Assembly: GCF_000429005.1 (NCBI RefSeq) | Contig: NZ_AUBA01000006.1 | Location: forward strand, 1 to 64,000 | Reading direction: 5' to 3' | Origin: Novosphingobium acidiphilum DSM 19966 | Lineage (GTDB): Bacteria; Pseudomonadota; Alphaproteobacteria; Sphingomonadales; Sphingomonadaceae | DNA: 64,000 nucleotides | Part shown: positions 43,707-52,385 of the stretch, piece after piece | Layout of the letters: each line of letters starts with the position of its first letter | How positions within the stretch are numbered: the stretch's first letter is position 1 | Translations under genes and position numbers: made by a program | The notes under the pieces: model-generated | Databases searched by the model: none | Told to the model about the DNA's origin: nothing | What the model saw: only the letters and a program-made list of their open reading frames with translations

Positions 43707-45944
43707 TCACATATGCCAGGCAAAGGTGAACAACGCCGTGCGGCCGGTGCCCGGCACCGCGCGTCCACCGTCCGATGCGATCAGCGCGTCGGAATAGTGC
43801 ACATTCGCCAGATTGAACACGTTGACCCGCAGATCATAACGCGGCTGGCGCCAGGCGATCGTGGCATCGGTGCGCAGATAGCTGCCCACGGCCACCGTGT
43901 CGGTGTTGTTGGCATAGCGTTTGCCCATGGTGGTCGCGCCGCCGCCGATCTGCCAGTGCCGATCAAGATCGAGCGTGGACCACACCATCGCGGCGTCGCG
44001 CGGCGTGTTGATCGGCACCTTGCCCTGGGTGCCCACCGCGATGGCCTGCACGATCCGTGCGTCAAGGTGGCTGTATCCGGCAAACACCTTCCAGCCGTGC
44101 ACGATTTCGCCATCGGCACCCAGCCGCACCCCGCGCACGCGCACGGTGCCGTTGGCGGTGTAAGTGTTGTCAGAGTTTTGCGATCGCGAATTGAACTGGG
44201 TGATCTGGAATGCCGCGGCATTGAGATGCAACCGGTCGTGCGCCAGATCCCATTTTCCGCCCAGCTCGTAGGCGTGGTTGGTTTCGGGCGGCAGCGGTGC
44301 GGAAATCCCGGTGGTCGAAGTCAACTGTTCCAGCGCGGGATCGAACGACGTGCTGAAACTGGCATACGTCGACAGCGCCCTGGTCGGTTGCCAGATCGCG
44401 CCCGCGCGCACGCTGGTGTAATGCACGGTCTGCCGGGCGTAGGGCAGCGTGGTGTTGCCCGGGGTATTGGCCAGATTGATCGAGTTGGTGATCGTGGCGG
44501 CATAGCTGTCCCAGCGCAGGCCGCCAACCAGCTTGAGCCTTTCGCCAAGCGCCAGCGTGTCATTGGCGTAAACCCCCAATGTATCCGCGCGACCGGTGGC
44601 ATAATTGCCCGGCGCTTCGGCCACCGCGGCGGGGCTGTCGCCATAGCCGGGATCGAGCAGTGCGACACAGCCGACATAGCCGGTGATCGCCCCGGGCGCG
44701 TTGAGCGCCACGCCGTTGCAGGTGCCATTGCGGTAATACAGCTGGTTGCGATACGTGTCGCGCCCCAGCTCGCTGCCGACCAGCAGCGTGTGGCGCAGCG
44801 GCCCGGTGCCGAATTCGGCCTTCAGCTCGGCCTGGTCGAACAGCGATGTGTCGTGGATCACCCGGTCGTGGCTTTGCAGGCGCACGCCCAGCATCGCCAG
44901 CGGCAGGCTGCTGGTGGCCGCAGGCGTCAGCACGGCAAAGCCATTGCTGCCGATCGTGCCGATGGTGTTGGCAGCGGTTTCAACCGCATCGGTGGTCACG
45001 GCGTTGTATTGCACCTGGTTGCGCAACGACACCTGCGGCGAAAAATGGTGCGTGATGGCGGCGCTGCCGGCGGTGACATCCTGGATCGTGCGATCGGTAT
45101 CATAGCCATAGACCGTGTTGCGCGGCACCGAAACGGGCGCGCCGTTCAGCGGCGAAACGCCGTAATCGGGCCGATCGCGGTTGTGCTGCACCAGCCCTGA
45201 CACCGTCACTTCGGTCGGCGTGCCGATGCCCATCCGCAGCGTGGGGGCAAAGCCGTAATCGCGGTTGGTCATCGCGGTGCGCGTGGTCGGCGCGCCGTCC
45301 TGCCACATGCCATCGACGCGCAGCGCTGCGGTTGACGACAGCGGCTGGTCGATCCCGGCAGTGCCGCGCACCATGCCATTGGTGTTGACCGATGTGGCAA
45401 TCTGCGCGCCCGGTTTCAGCGTGGCCTGATGCGGCACCTGGTTGATCGCGCCGCCGGTCGATCCGCGGCCGAACAGCATCGAGGATGGCCCCATCAGCAC
45501 TTCGACACTGTCGAGCGCGAACGTGTCGCGATAATATTGCCCGCGATCGCGAAACCCGTCGAGAAAGATGTCGGTGCGCGCGGTAAACCCGTTGAGATTG
45601 ATATTGTTGCCGATCTGGCCACCTTCGGCCCCACCCAGCGTGATTCCCGGCACATTGCGCAGTGCATCGGCCAGCGATGTGGCGCCTTGTGCGCCCAGCA
45701 GCTCCTTGTCGAGAACGGTGACCGACTGGGCAATATCGTGCTGATCCCCTGCAATGCGCGGGGTGGCAACCTTTGTGCCGATGGCCGGCGCAGGTGTGCC
45801 GGTGACCACGATGTCGGCGCCGGTGTCTTCGGGCGCATCGGTGCCGGCATGGGCCGGGGTGGCACCCAGCGCCATCGCGGCAAGGCTGGCAACGAATGCG
45901 ATCTTGCGGTTGGGTGAAGCGGGCAGGGGGGTGGCAGACGCCAT
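43707..45944 (-). CDS. TonB-dependent siderophore receptor (Fiu/PiuA-like)
   Basis: An outer-membrane receptor of 745 residues for (catecholate) ferric siderophores. A signal peptide spans about residues 1-33 (FVASLAAMALGATPAHA). The plug includes DIVVTGTP, VPGITLGGAEGGQIGNNIN and VEVLMGPSSMLFGRGSTGG, and the barrel ends FTFAWHM. ATG 45944 is preferred, with AAGGTG upstream. The pairing with piuC supports the Fiu/PiuA assignment. Fur-box-like repeats stand upstream. Confidence 0.9.
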   Translation of the reverse strand: MASATPLPASPNRKIAFVASLAAMALGATPAHAGTDAPEDTGADIVVTGTPAPAIGTKVATPRIAGDQHDIAQSVTVLDKELLGAQGATSLADALRNVPGITLGGAEGGQIGNNINLNGFTARTDIFLDGFRDRGQYYRDTFALDSVEVLMGPSSMLFGRGSTGGAINQVPHQATLKPGAQIATSVNTNGMVRGTAGIDQPLSSTAALRVDGMWQDGAPTTRTAMTNRDYGFAPTLRMGIGTPTEVTVSGLVQHNRDRPDYGVSPLNGAPVSVPRNTVYGYDTDRTIQDVTAGSAAITHHFSPQVSLRNQVQYNAVTTDAVETAANTIGTIGSNGFAVLTPAATSSLPLAMLGVRLQSHDRVIHDTSLFDQAELKAEFGTGPLRHTLLVGSELGRDTYRNQLYYRNGTCNGVALNAPGAITGYVGCVALLDPGYGDSPAAVAEAPGNYATGRADTLGVYANDTLALGERLKLVGGLRWDSYAATITNSINLANTPGNTTLPYARQTVHYTSVRAGAIWQPTRALSTYASFSTSFDPALEQLTSTTGISAPLPPETNHAYELGGKWDLAHDRLHLNAAAFQITQFNSRSQNSDNTYTANGTVRVRGVRLGADGEIVHGWKVFAGYSHLDARIVQAIAVGTQGKVPINTPRDAAMVWSTLDLDRHWQIGGGATTMGKRYANNTDTVAVGSYLRTDATIAWRQPRYDLRVNVFNLANVHYSDALIASDGGRAVPGTGRTALFTFAWHM

Positions 45945-45991
45945 CGAACGAACACCTTGTTGCAATTGATTATCAACAACGCGCTAGATGT

Positions 45992-46035
45992 CTTGCGAAC
46001 GGTTCGCAAGATCTAAAATGCAAATCGTTCGCAAT
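45992..46035 (-). promoter_or_regulatory. Fur-box-like operator cluster
   Basis: TCTTGCGAAC and GTTCGCAAGA form a perfect inverted repeat around one base (45992-46012). A second imperfect copy, TTGCGAACGATTTGCA on the minus strand, follows at about 46020-46035. Such TTGCGAA/TTCGCAA dyads match Fur boxes of alphaproteobacteria. The location 48-90 bases upstream of a siderophore receptor fits iron repression. Confidence 0.65.
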
Positions 46036-46095
46036 AGCCGTGCCCCTGCCTTTGTGGGCAGACGTCCACGACACCAAATGCCGACAGTTTCGGGG

Positions 46096-46662
46096 TTATC
46101 GCAGCGCCAGAAGGTGCGTGGCCCGCGCCAGATCGGCGGCACGATCGATGTCCAGCGCTTCGTCGGATGTCAGCGGCACGGTGGGCGCATCGTGCAACAG
46201 CGCGCCGGCCCCCCGATCGCCGTGCAGCGCGATCAGCGCGTCAAAATGCTGCGCGCCGAACAGCACCGGGGGCATGGTCGTTTCGGGGCCGCGACTGGCC
46301 AGCCGATCGCCATCGAACCGCGCGATCATCGCGCCGATATGGCGGGCTGGTACCAGTGGCATATCGGCCAGCGCGATCATCACCGCGGCCGCACCGCGCG
46401 CGCGCGCTGCGGCAATGCCCAGCGCCAGCGAACGTGATTGCGGTGCGCCCGGGGGATCGAGCCGCACGGTGACATAACCTGGCAACGCGGGTGTGTCCGG
46501 GCCGACCACGGCCAGATGTGCGCGGAATCCGAACCTGGCCAACATGTCGGCGGCATGGCGTGCCACCGGCTTGTCCAACAGCGGCGCGGCCAGCTTGGCG
46601 GCGCCAAAGCGGGTGCCCCGACCTGCCGCAAGCAGGATCAGCGCGATCGCGTCGGCGTTCAC
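46096..46662 (-). CDS. MobA-like molybdenum cofactor nucleotidyltransferase
   Basis: A 188-residue nucleotidyltransferase of the MobA/MocA type. LLAAGRGTRFGAAKLAAPL (11-29) is the nucleotide-binding signature and ALADMPLVPARHI the metal-binding aspartate block. These enzymes attach CMP or GMP to molybdopterin for molybdenum hydroxylases or related enzymes. GTG 46662 overlaps the xdhC stop (GTGA), so the two are coupled and probably mature the same molybdoenzyme. Confidence 0.82.
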   Translation of the reverse strand: MNADAIALILLAAGRGTRFGAAKLAAPLLDKPVARHAADMLARFGFRAHLAVVGPDTPALPGYVTVRLDPPGAPQSRSLALGIAAARARGAAAVMIALADMPLVPARHIGAMIARFDGDRLASRGPETTMPPVLFGAQHFDALIALHGDRGAGALLHDAPTVPLTSDEALDIDRAADLARATHLLALR

Positions 46663-47558
46663 GCGATTTGCGTGGAACCGGCCTGCCACACCGCCCGGCC
46701 GGCGCACGCTTCGTAATCCTGCACCAGTTCGGCCAGTATCGACAGGGCCAGCGTGGCCGGATTGCGCGTGCCGGGGATCAGCCCGATCGACCCGCGCAAG
46801 GCATCGATCCGGTGCAACGGCACGCCTGTGGCCCGCAGCCGCCCAATCCGCGCCTGGTGCGTGCGGCGGCTGCCCACCGCGCCGTGATAGAACGCCGGCA
46901 GCGCCAGCGCCTGGGGCAGCAGAAACTCCTCCCAATCGTGATCGTGGAATACAAACACAATCGCCGTCCATGCGTCGGTGGCGATCGACGGCAGCTGCGT
47001 GCGGGTGACCAGCGGCGCAATCCCGTCGTCGCGCATGCCATCGTGCATCGGGGCATAGGCACCCACATCCACGCCATAGGCGCGCGCCAGTCGCACCAGC
47101 GCAGTCAGATCCTCGCCATGGCCCAGCGCGATCAGCCGCAGCGGGGGTGCATAGTGCTGGGTATGGTGGCCCAGTTGCAATTGAGCGGGTTCGCGCTGCG
47201 CCAGCCGGGCCAGCGCGGCTGCCACCAGCCCCGCATCGGGTTGTGGCGTGAACAGCAGGTCGATGCCCCCGCCGCAGGGCAGGCGCACATCGATATAGGG
47301 CGATCCGATCCCGTAGCGCACGGTGCGGGGTTGCCCCTGGCGCAGCACGTCCATCGCTTCGGTCACGATCGCGCGTTCGACACAACCGCCCGAAAACGAT
47401 CCCACCTGGCGCCCGTCGTCCAGCACCGCCATCTGCGTACCGATCGCGCGCGACGATGTGCCTTCGATTGCGACCAGCGTGATCAGAACCCCGGGCACGC
47501 CTTCGCGAATGCCGCGATCGATCAGGCCCAGTGCGTCGACCGGGCGCGCGGCGATCAC
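46659..47558 (-). CDS. xdhC: XdhC-family molybdenum hydroxylase maturation factor
   Basis: A 299-residue XdhC/CoxI-type protein that inserts sulfurated Moco into xanthine/aldehyde-oxidase-family enzymes. The signature GSFSGGCVE is at 53-61, and a Rossmann domain (LRLIALGHGEDLTAL) follows. The C-terminal block is GLIPGTRNPATLALSILAEL. GTG 47558 overlaps the cytochrome stop as GTGA; ATG 47606 is an alternative. No molybdenum hydroxylase genes are in the window, so a distant partner is implied. Confidence 0.85.
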   Translation of the reverse strand: MIAARPVDALGLIDRGIREGVPGVLITLVAIEGTSSRAIGTQMAVLDDGRQVGSFSGGCVERAIVTEAMDVLRQGQPRTVRYGIGSPYIDVRLPCGGGIDLLFTPQPDAGLVAAALARLAQREPAQLQLGHHTQHYAPPLRLIALGHGEDLTALVRLARAYGVDVGAYAPMHDGMRDDGIAPLVTRTQLPSIATDAWTAIVFVFHDHDWEEFLLPQALALPAFYHGAVGSRRTHQARIGRLRATGVPLHRIDALRGSIGLIPGTRNPATLALSILAELVQDYEACAGRAVWQAGSTQIA

Positions 47559-48124
47559 CGCTTTTCGCCGATATACAACGCGCGGATCGATGCGGGCGCG
47601 TGGCATTGCCGAACCAACTGGTTGGCCAGACGCAAGCGTTCGGCAGTCAGGTTCATGTTGGTCAGCGCATGGACACGTTCGCGCGCCACTTCCTCGCCGG
47701 TGAACGGCCGGGTGCCGACGGGTGCGGTGCCTTCGCCCAGCACGAACACGACATAGTTCATCATGTCGGCCAGTTCGGCATTGTCCGAGATCCGGCTGTG
47801 CGCGACATTGGGCAGGCGCAGCAGATAGGCGCGCGCTTCGGGCGTGCACATGAACCAGCCGACCCGGCCTTGCAGTTCGGGCAGATGCGCGGGCACGGTA
47901 TCGCCATGCTGCCCATGGCAACCGCTGCAATGTTCAACGTAATCGGCGCGCGCCTGCTCGGGATCGGACATCACGCTGTGCGGATCGATCAGGGCAGGCG
48001 CTGCATGCACGCCGCCCTTTGGCCCTGCAATCCCGAGTGTCAGGACCGCGGCTGCGGTCATAACCGCGGCAACGCGCATGGCACTGCGCCAGGATCCGGG
48101 ACACCGATCACGGAACCTGGTCAT
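47555..48124 (-). CDS. Periplasmic monohaem cytochrome c of the amine dehydrogenase cluster
   Basis: A 189-residue exported protein. A hydrophobic signal (AAVMTAAAVLTLGIAG, about 19-34) is followed by the haem site CSGCH (66-70). A small c-type cytochrome directly after the light-chain gene is also found in the aromatic amine dehydrogenase (aau) cluster of Alcaligenes. It probably takes electrons from the TTQ enzyme or its azurin-like acceptor. It starts seven bases after the light-chain stop and is coupled to xdhC. Confidence 0.85.
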   Translation of the reverse strand: MTRFRDRCPGSWRSAMRVAAVMTAAAVLTLGIAGPKGGVHAAPALIDPHSVMSDPEQARADYVEHCSGCHGQHGDTVPAHLPELQGRVGWFMCTPEARAYLLRLPNVAHSRISDNAELADMMNYVVFVLGEGTAPVGTRPFTGEEVARERVHALTNMNLTAERLRLANQLVRQCHAPASIRALYIGEKR

Positions 48125-48130
48125 GGCGGA

Positions 48131-48673
48131 TCAGGCCGCGCCTACCAGCACGGCGGTCGAGCAATGGTATTCCATGTTCTTCACGCCAAAGCACCAGATG
48201 ATGTCGTTGTTGAGCTGCTGGGTATAGATCTGCGTTTCGCGATCGGCGCCGTCGCAATTGCACTTGTTGGCAAACGATTTGCCGCAGCAATCGCGATAGG
48301 CAATCAGATACGCCTTGCCGTCGTCGGGGTTGATGCAGGTGCCAACCCACGAGACCGGCGAAGGTTCCGCACCCGGTGGGCAGGAATGGATGCCACCGCC
48401 CGAACATGTGCACAACGCGCCGTCGATCGCGCAATAGCGCCAATAGGTGCACTTGGTGTCGTCGGTGGTCTGCGCCGTGCGGGCAAACACCGTCTTGGCT
48501 TCGGGCGAACGGTCGGGTTTGGCGGCAGAAGCGCGGCTGACCGGCAGGACCGGGAACACCGGTGCCGCGACCAGCGCGACGCCGATGCGCGCAAGCATGC
48601 CGCGCCGCGATGTACCACCGGCAAAACGGCGCAGAACCTTTTCGCCAAAGCTGTCAGCATTGAAAATCGTCAT
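48131..48673 (-). CDS. aauA: Amine dehydrogenase small subunit (TTQ precursor, AauA/MauA)
   Basis: The catalytic light chain, 180 residues, carrying tryptophan tryptophylquinone. A twin-arginine leader (SRRGMLARIG) exports it folded. The two crosslinked tryptophans are W109 (SWVGTC) and W160 (IIWCFG), and the catalytic base is D128 (YRDCCG). These numbers match those I recall for Alcaligenes aromatic amine dehydrogenase. Twelve cysteines provide the six disulfides of the family. The usual active-site threonine after C171 is serine (S172). It is the fourth gene of the B-E-D-A order. Confidence 0.93.
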   Translation of the reverse strand: MTIFNADSFGEKVLRRFAGGTSRRGMLARIGVALVAAPVFPVLPVSRASAAKPDRSPEAKTVFARTAQTTDDTKCTYWRYCAIDGALCTCSGGGIHSCPPGAEPSPVSWVGTCINPDDGKAYLIAYRDCCGKSFANKCNCDGADRETQIYTQQLNNDIIWCFGVKNMEYHCSTAVLVGAA

Positions 48674-48792
48674 ACTTTCCCCCGTATTCCGGTCGGCGGG
48701 CAGTGGCAAGTTGCGCTGGTTTCAGATGGGTTCGCGCAAATTGCCGTTGCCGGGCATAGTGGTTCAAAACGCGTGTCGTGCAAAGCTGCCTG

Positions 48793-49398
48793 TCAGGCCA
48801 GTTCGGGTTTCAGGCCATCGATATAGTCCTGGACCGAATGGACCCCCATTTCATGGGCGATGACCAGACTTTCCAGATGTTCGCGGCTGTTGACCAGCCC
48901 CTTTGACAAAATCACCCCGTCGGCATCGAGCAGCACCGCAAACGGCAATTTGCCCACTTCGTAGGCCTGTCCGACGTCGGGACCATTGATGAACTGGTAC
49001 CCGTCAAGCCCGTGGCGCGCGATCATGTCGCGCTGGATCTCGACCGTGTCGTCGCCCACAAAGATCAGTTGCACGCGCTCGTCGCGGGCAAAGCTTTTGG
49101 CCATCGGGATCAGGTTCTTGCACAGCGGGCAGGTGGCCGAAACAAACATCAGCAGACGCAGCGCCGACCCGGGCGCCGCGCCGCCCACGGTGATTGCCGC
49201 GCCATCAAGCGTCCTGGCCGGCAAGACGGGCGATTTCGCCCCGACCGAAGGCCCGCCGGCCGTGGTCAGTGCGCCCGCCGGGGCGACCCGCATGTGCAGG
49301 ACGCCCACCTGCCGCGCCAGTGCCAGCACGGCAATGACCAGCGTCAGGCTGACGATCCAGCCAAAGATTGCGGAAATGACAAGTGCCGTCAGCATCAT
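48793..49398 (-). CDS. mauD: Methylamine utilization protein MauD (thioredoxin-like)
   Basis: A 201-residue membrane-anchored thiol-disulfide protein needed for folding of the cysteine-rich light chain. An N-terminal helix (ISAIFGWIVSLTLVIAVLAL) anchors it, and the redox motif is CPLC (C90, C93) within MFVSATCPLCKNL. ATG 49398 overlaps the mauE stop (TAATG). A 119-base gap, larger than others in the cluster, separates it from the light-chain gene. Confidence 0.92.
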   Translation of the reverse strand: MMLTALVISAIFGWIVSLTLVIAVLALARQVGVLHMRVAPAGALTTAGGPSVGAKSPVLPARTLDGAAITVGGAAPGSALRLLMFVSATCPLCKNLIPMAKSFARDERVQLIFVGDDTVEIQRDMIARHGLDGYQFINGPDVGQAYEVGKLPFAVLLDADGVILSKGLVNSREHLESLVIAHEMGVHSVQDYIDGLKPELA

Positions 49399-49955
49399 TA
49401 ACTCCGTCCGCTGGCGAGCGGCGAAGCCGCAAGCGCCGCCAGGGCATTGAACACCAGAAACATCAGGAACACCGCAGCGCCTGCTGCCATGGCCAGTGCA
49501 ATGTCGATCGCGCCGACCGCATCACCGCGCGCCGGGGGCAGGGCGTGCACCGCCACCAGTGCGGCCAGCACCAGATTGCGCAGCACCAGCCCCCAGCGCA
49601 GCGGCTGACGCAATTGCGAACGGCCACAACCGCAATCGATCGCGCTGCGGCCGCGGCCGATGTTGATCGCCATGGCAGCGGCAAACACCACGAACAGCGC
49701 CGCCGCCGGAATGCCGAGCAGGCGCAGTGCACCGCCGGTAAACACACTGCCAATCAGCCCGAGGCCCAGCACCATTTCCACCACCGGCAGCGCAAAGGCC
49801 ACCGGGGCAACCATGGCTTGGGGCAGCAGACGATAGTTGGCGACCACGCCCGGCACCAGATCGCGATGGCGCAGCTTGGCCAGGCCCGCTTCGACAAACA
49901 CGATCCCGGTGCCAATGGCACCTGTCAGACCGGTTTCGACGAGGAACGTGCTCAT
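49398..49955 (-). CDS. mauE: Methylamine utilization protein MauE (membrane)
   Basis: A 185-residue inner-membrane protein with four or five helices (e.g. AFALPVVEMVLGLGLIGSVF, FVVFAAAMAINIG). A CGCG pair in DCGCGRSQLRQP resembles the conserved cysteines of MauE. It is thought to work with MauD in light-chain maturation or export. It starts 22 bases after the large-subunit stop. Confidence 0.9.
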   Translation of the reverse strand: MSTFLVETGLTGAIGTGIVFVEAGLAKLRHRDLVPGVVANYRLLPQAMVAPVAFALPVVEMVLGLGLIGSVFTGGALRLLGIPAAALFVVFAAAMAINIGRGRSAIDCGCGRSQLRQPLRWGLVLRNLVLAALVAVHALPPARGDAVGAIDIALAMAAGAAVFLMFLVFNALAALAASPLASGRS

Positions 49956-49976
49956 GGTGGGGCTGCGCCTTGTGGA

Positions 49977-51203
49977 TCAGGGCAGGGTCTGGATCAGGCC
50001 GGACCCAGCATCGCTGACGGTATGCTTGATCTCGCCGGTGGCGGCATCGATCACGGTAAACGTGCCGGCCAGCCCTGCGCCTTCGCCATCACCATCGCCT
50101 TCGGCAACAAGCGTCAGCTTGGGCGCGCTTTCCTGCGTCACGTTGATCACCGAGGGATGGCCCTTGATCACCATCCGCTTGACCACTTTGTGCGCGGCCA
50201 GATCAACATCCCAGATTTCCTCGCCGCCGTTTTTCTGCGACCAGAATTCGCCCTTGTGCATCAGCACATACAGGTGTCCCGAAGCCCGGTGCAGCGCGAT
50301 CGGCTGGTCACGACCGCCGGGGTACCAGTTCAGATCCAGCGGCTTGGTCTCGCCCTTGCGCAGGCCGGCAGCCTCCTGGATCGAAAACGGCGTGCTGGCG
50401 GTGGGCTTGGCACCCAGCTTGGCGGTGTAGATCAGGCCGGTATAGGTGATCATCACCACTTCGTTCTTCGCCTTGTCGTACTGGACATTGTCGAAGATCG
50501 GGTCGGCAGTGGCGCTGAAGAACGGCTCGGACCGGGTGATATCGACTTTGCCGCCCGTCAGGTTGATCGCGGCAATCGATCCATCCGAACACAACGCGGC
50601 CAGGCCCACAGCGGTGTTGGGGATAAGGTCGGCGCAGCCCGGCAGTTCAAAGCTCTTGACGAACTTGCGCTTGGCCAGATCCAGGATGTTGACCGACGAT
50701 ACTGGGCTGAAATTGTAGACATAGCCGGTCTTGCCGTCGGCGCTCAGCACGAAATTGTGTTCGCGCCCGCCCACCAGCATGCGCCCGGGCATGTCGATGT
50801 CGCCCTCCAGCTTCAGCGTGGCGGCGTCATAGACCGAGACATAATCCTGCCGCGTGCCGTGCAGGCGGCGGGTCCAGGCGGTTTCGGCCACATAGTAATG
50901 CTTGCCCTCGGGATCGATCGCCAGATCGCCCAAAATCGGCACTTCGATTTGCGCCAGATACTTGCCGGTGCTGGTGTCATAGATCGCGGTGCCGGGCAGC
51001 ACAAAGCCGCGCGACAGATAGGCCCAGCTGGGTTTTGGTGCGGCAAGCGTGGTGGTGCCCGATTCTTCGGGTTCGACCGACGCCGGTCCCGCCAGCGCGG
51101 GCGTTGCCGTCAGTGCCAGCGCACCCAGGGCAGTGGCGCAAGCAAGGCGAACAGCGGCGGAAAGCCCTGACCCGGGGAACTGGAATTGCGCGGCGGACTT
51201 CAT
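49977..51203 (-). CDS. aauB: Amine dehydrogenase large subunit (AauB/MauB)
   Basis: The 408-residue heavy chain, a periplasmic seven-bladed beta-propeller that cradles the TTQ subunit. The signal peptide ends near ATPALA. Blade repeats such as YVSVYDAATLKLEGDIDMPG, FVLSADGKTGYVYNF and GTFTVIDAATGEI are evident (each quoted in part). ATG 51203 is chosen over the upstream frame extension because it starts the signal peptide. It is the first gene of the leftward cluster, 198 bases after the TetR gene. Confidence 0.92.
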   Translation of the reverse strand: MKSAAQFQFPGSGLSAAVRLACATALGALALTATPALAGPASVEPEESGTTTLAAPKPSWAYLSRGFVLPGTAIYDTSTGKYLAQIEVPILGDLAIDPEGKHYYVAETAWTRRLHGTRQDYVSVYDAATLKLEGDIDMPGRMLVGGREHNFVLSADGKTGYVYNFSPVSSVNILDLAKRKFVKSFELPGCADLIPNTAVGLAALCSDGSIAAINLTGGKVDITRSEPFFSATADPIFDNVQYDKAKNEVVMITYTGLIYTAKLGAKPTASTPFSIQEAAGLRKGETKPLDLNWYPGGRDQPIALHRASGHLYVLMHKGEFWSQKNGGEEIWDVDLAAHKVVKRMVIKGHPSVINVTQESAPKLTLVAEGDGDGEGAGLAGTFTVIDAATGEIKHTVSDAGSGLIQTLP

Positions 51204-51401
51204 CGTGGCTTGCCCCCTTTGGACGCGTTGTTTCGGGCGCTGGTACAGGCGCGGCGGCACCGTCCGATGCCTGTCACGCGCCGCGTCCATCACCCGGACA
51301 TCTGTGATCCAAGATTTGACGCCCGTCCTATTTTAGTCAAGCGCCATTCGCGTGCCACGCGCAACTTTGTTGCACATGTCGCGCAAAAAAAGTGCGTAAG
51401 T

Positions 51402-52136
51402 TCAATCCTGGGCTCCGCCGGCCAGCCTGGCCTGAATATCGTGCGAGGTAATCGTGCGGGCCAGCGTAATCAGATGGCCGGCAGCGATTCGCGTGATGGC
51501 AGGCATGCGGTCGGCCCAGGGCTTTTCAAAGCCGCAAAACGGGGTCGTGCCCTCCATCGTCGCGCTGATGTACAAGGCCACGATCTGCACCTCGTCCTCT
51601 GACAGCGCGGGGTTGAGCACCGCGACATATTCGCCGATGAAATCGTGCACGCGCCGGTAAAACGCGCGCACCCGGTCGGCGATGAACGGGTTGTGGTTGG
51701 CCAGCGCCCACAGTTCGGTAAACAGCCGCGTGGTGCGGATACGGGCAATATCGTCGAGACACATCACGATCAGCACGCGCAGCCGTTCTTCGGTGCTGAG
51801 GTCGGGCTGGCGCACGCGATTTTCGAGCAGCTTGTCATAACTGTCGAGCAGATCGTCGAGCAGAACCTGGATCAGCAGCTCCTTGCGCGGAAAGTGATAG
51901 CTGACATTGCCGACTTTCATCCCGCATTCCGACGCGATGCGGCGAATGGTAAAGGCCCCGGCACCTTCGTTGATCAGCACGCGCAGCGCCGCCTTCAGAA
52001 TGGCGTCGACCGTTTCGGTGCCGCGCAGATAGGTCCCCGGCCGTCCGGCCTGGGGCGGAACGGCTTCGTCCGCGGTGCGCGCAGCGGTGCCCGCAGGGAG
52101 CGGGGATTTGTCTATTGTCTGCGTTTCCAAACCCAA
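51402..52136 (-). CDS. TetR-family transcriptional regulator
   Basis: A regulator of about 244 residues. The helix-turn-helix AFTIRRIASECGMKVGNVSYHF lies about 60 residues in (quoted in part), followed by an all-helical ligand domain. Several TTG codons compete for the start. 52136 is preferred because AAGG lies seven bases upstream. The gene sits between the TTQ cluster (same strand) and the divergent CTQ operon, so it is the natural candidate to control both in response to amines or aldehydes. Confidence 0.85.
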   Translation of the reverse strand: MGLETQTIDKSPLPAGTAARTADEAVPPQAGRPGTYLRGTETVDAILKAALRVLINEGAGAFTIRRIASECGMKVGNVSYHFPRKELLIQVLLDDLLDSYDKLLENRVRQPDLSTEERLRVLIVMCLDDIARIRTTRLFTELWALANHNPFIADRVRAFYRRVHDFIGEYVAVLNPALSEDEVQIVALYISATMEGTTPFCGFEKPWADRMPAITRIAAGHLITLARTITSHDIQARLAGGAQD

Positions 52137-52160
52137 GCCCAAACCTTGAAAAATCTGACC

Positions 52161-52178
52161 GGCACGGGCGATCGTGCC
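52161..52178. promoter_or_regulatory. Inverted repeat in TetR / qhpA intergenic region
   Basis: GGCACG and CGTGCC flank six bases about 20 bases upstream of the TetR start. The position suits an autoregulatory operator in the 249-base divergent region. The arms are short, so this is only a candidate. Confidence 0.3.
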
Positions 52179-52385
52179 CTGGCGCAGGTCGATAGCTAGC
52201 GCCGTTTGCCGGAACGCAAAATCTTTTTAGGCAAAGCGCATCGTACGGCCAACAAAGTGTTTGACCAACTCTGGACAGGTGTTCAGTTTTTTGACGACGA
52301 CGCAGCGCGAATCAAGCCTGCGTGGTGAATGCCGGCGGCCGGTGTGTCGCCCGGATGCCTTTTTCAGCAAGGGGACAATCGACGC

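Noticed and set aside
43563..45200. 545-residue plus-strand frame over piuC and the siderophore receptor
   Set aside because: Antisense to two recognised genes and lacking any motif.
49383..51170. 595-residue plus-strand frame over mauE and aauB
   Set aside because: Shadow of the beta-propeller subunit gene; no start signal.
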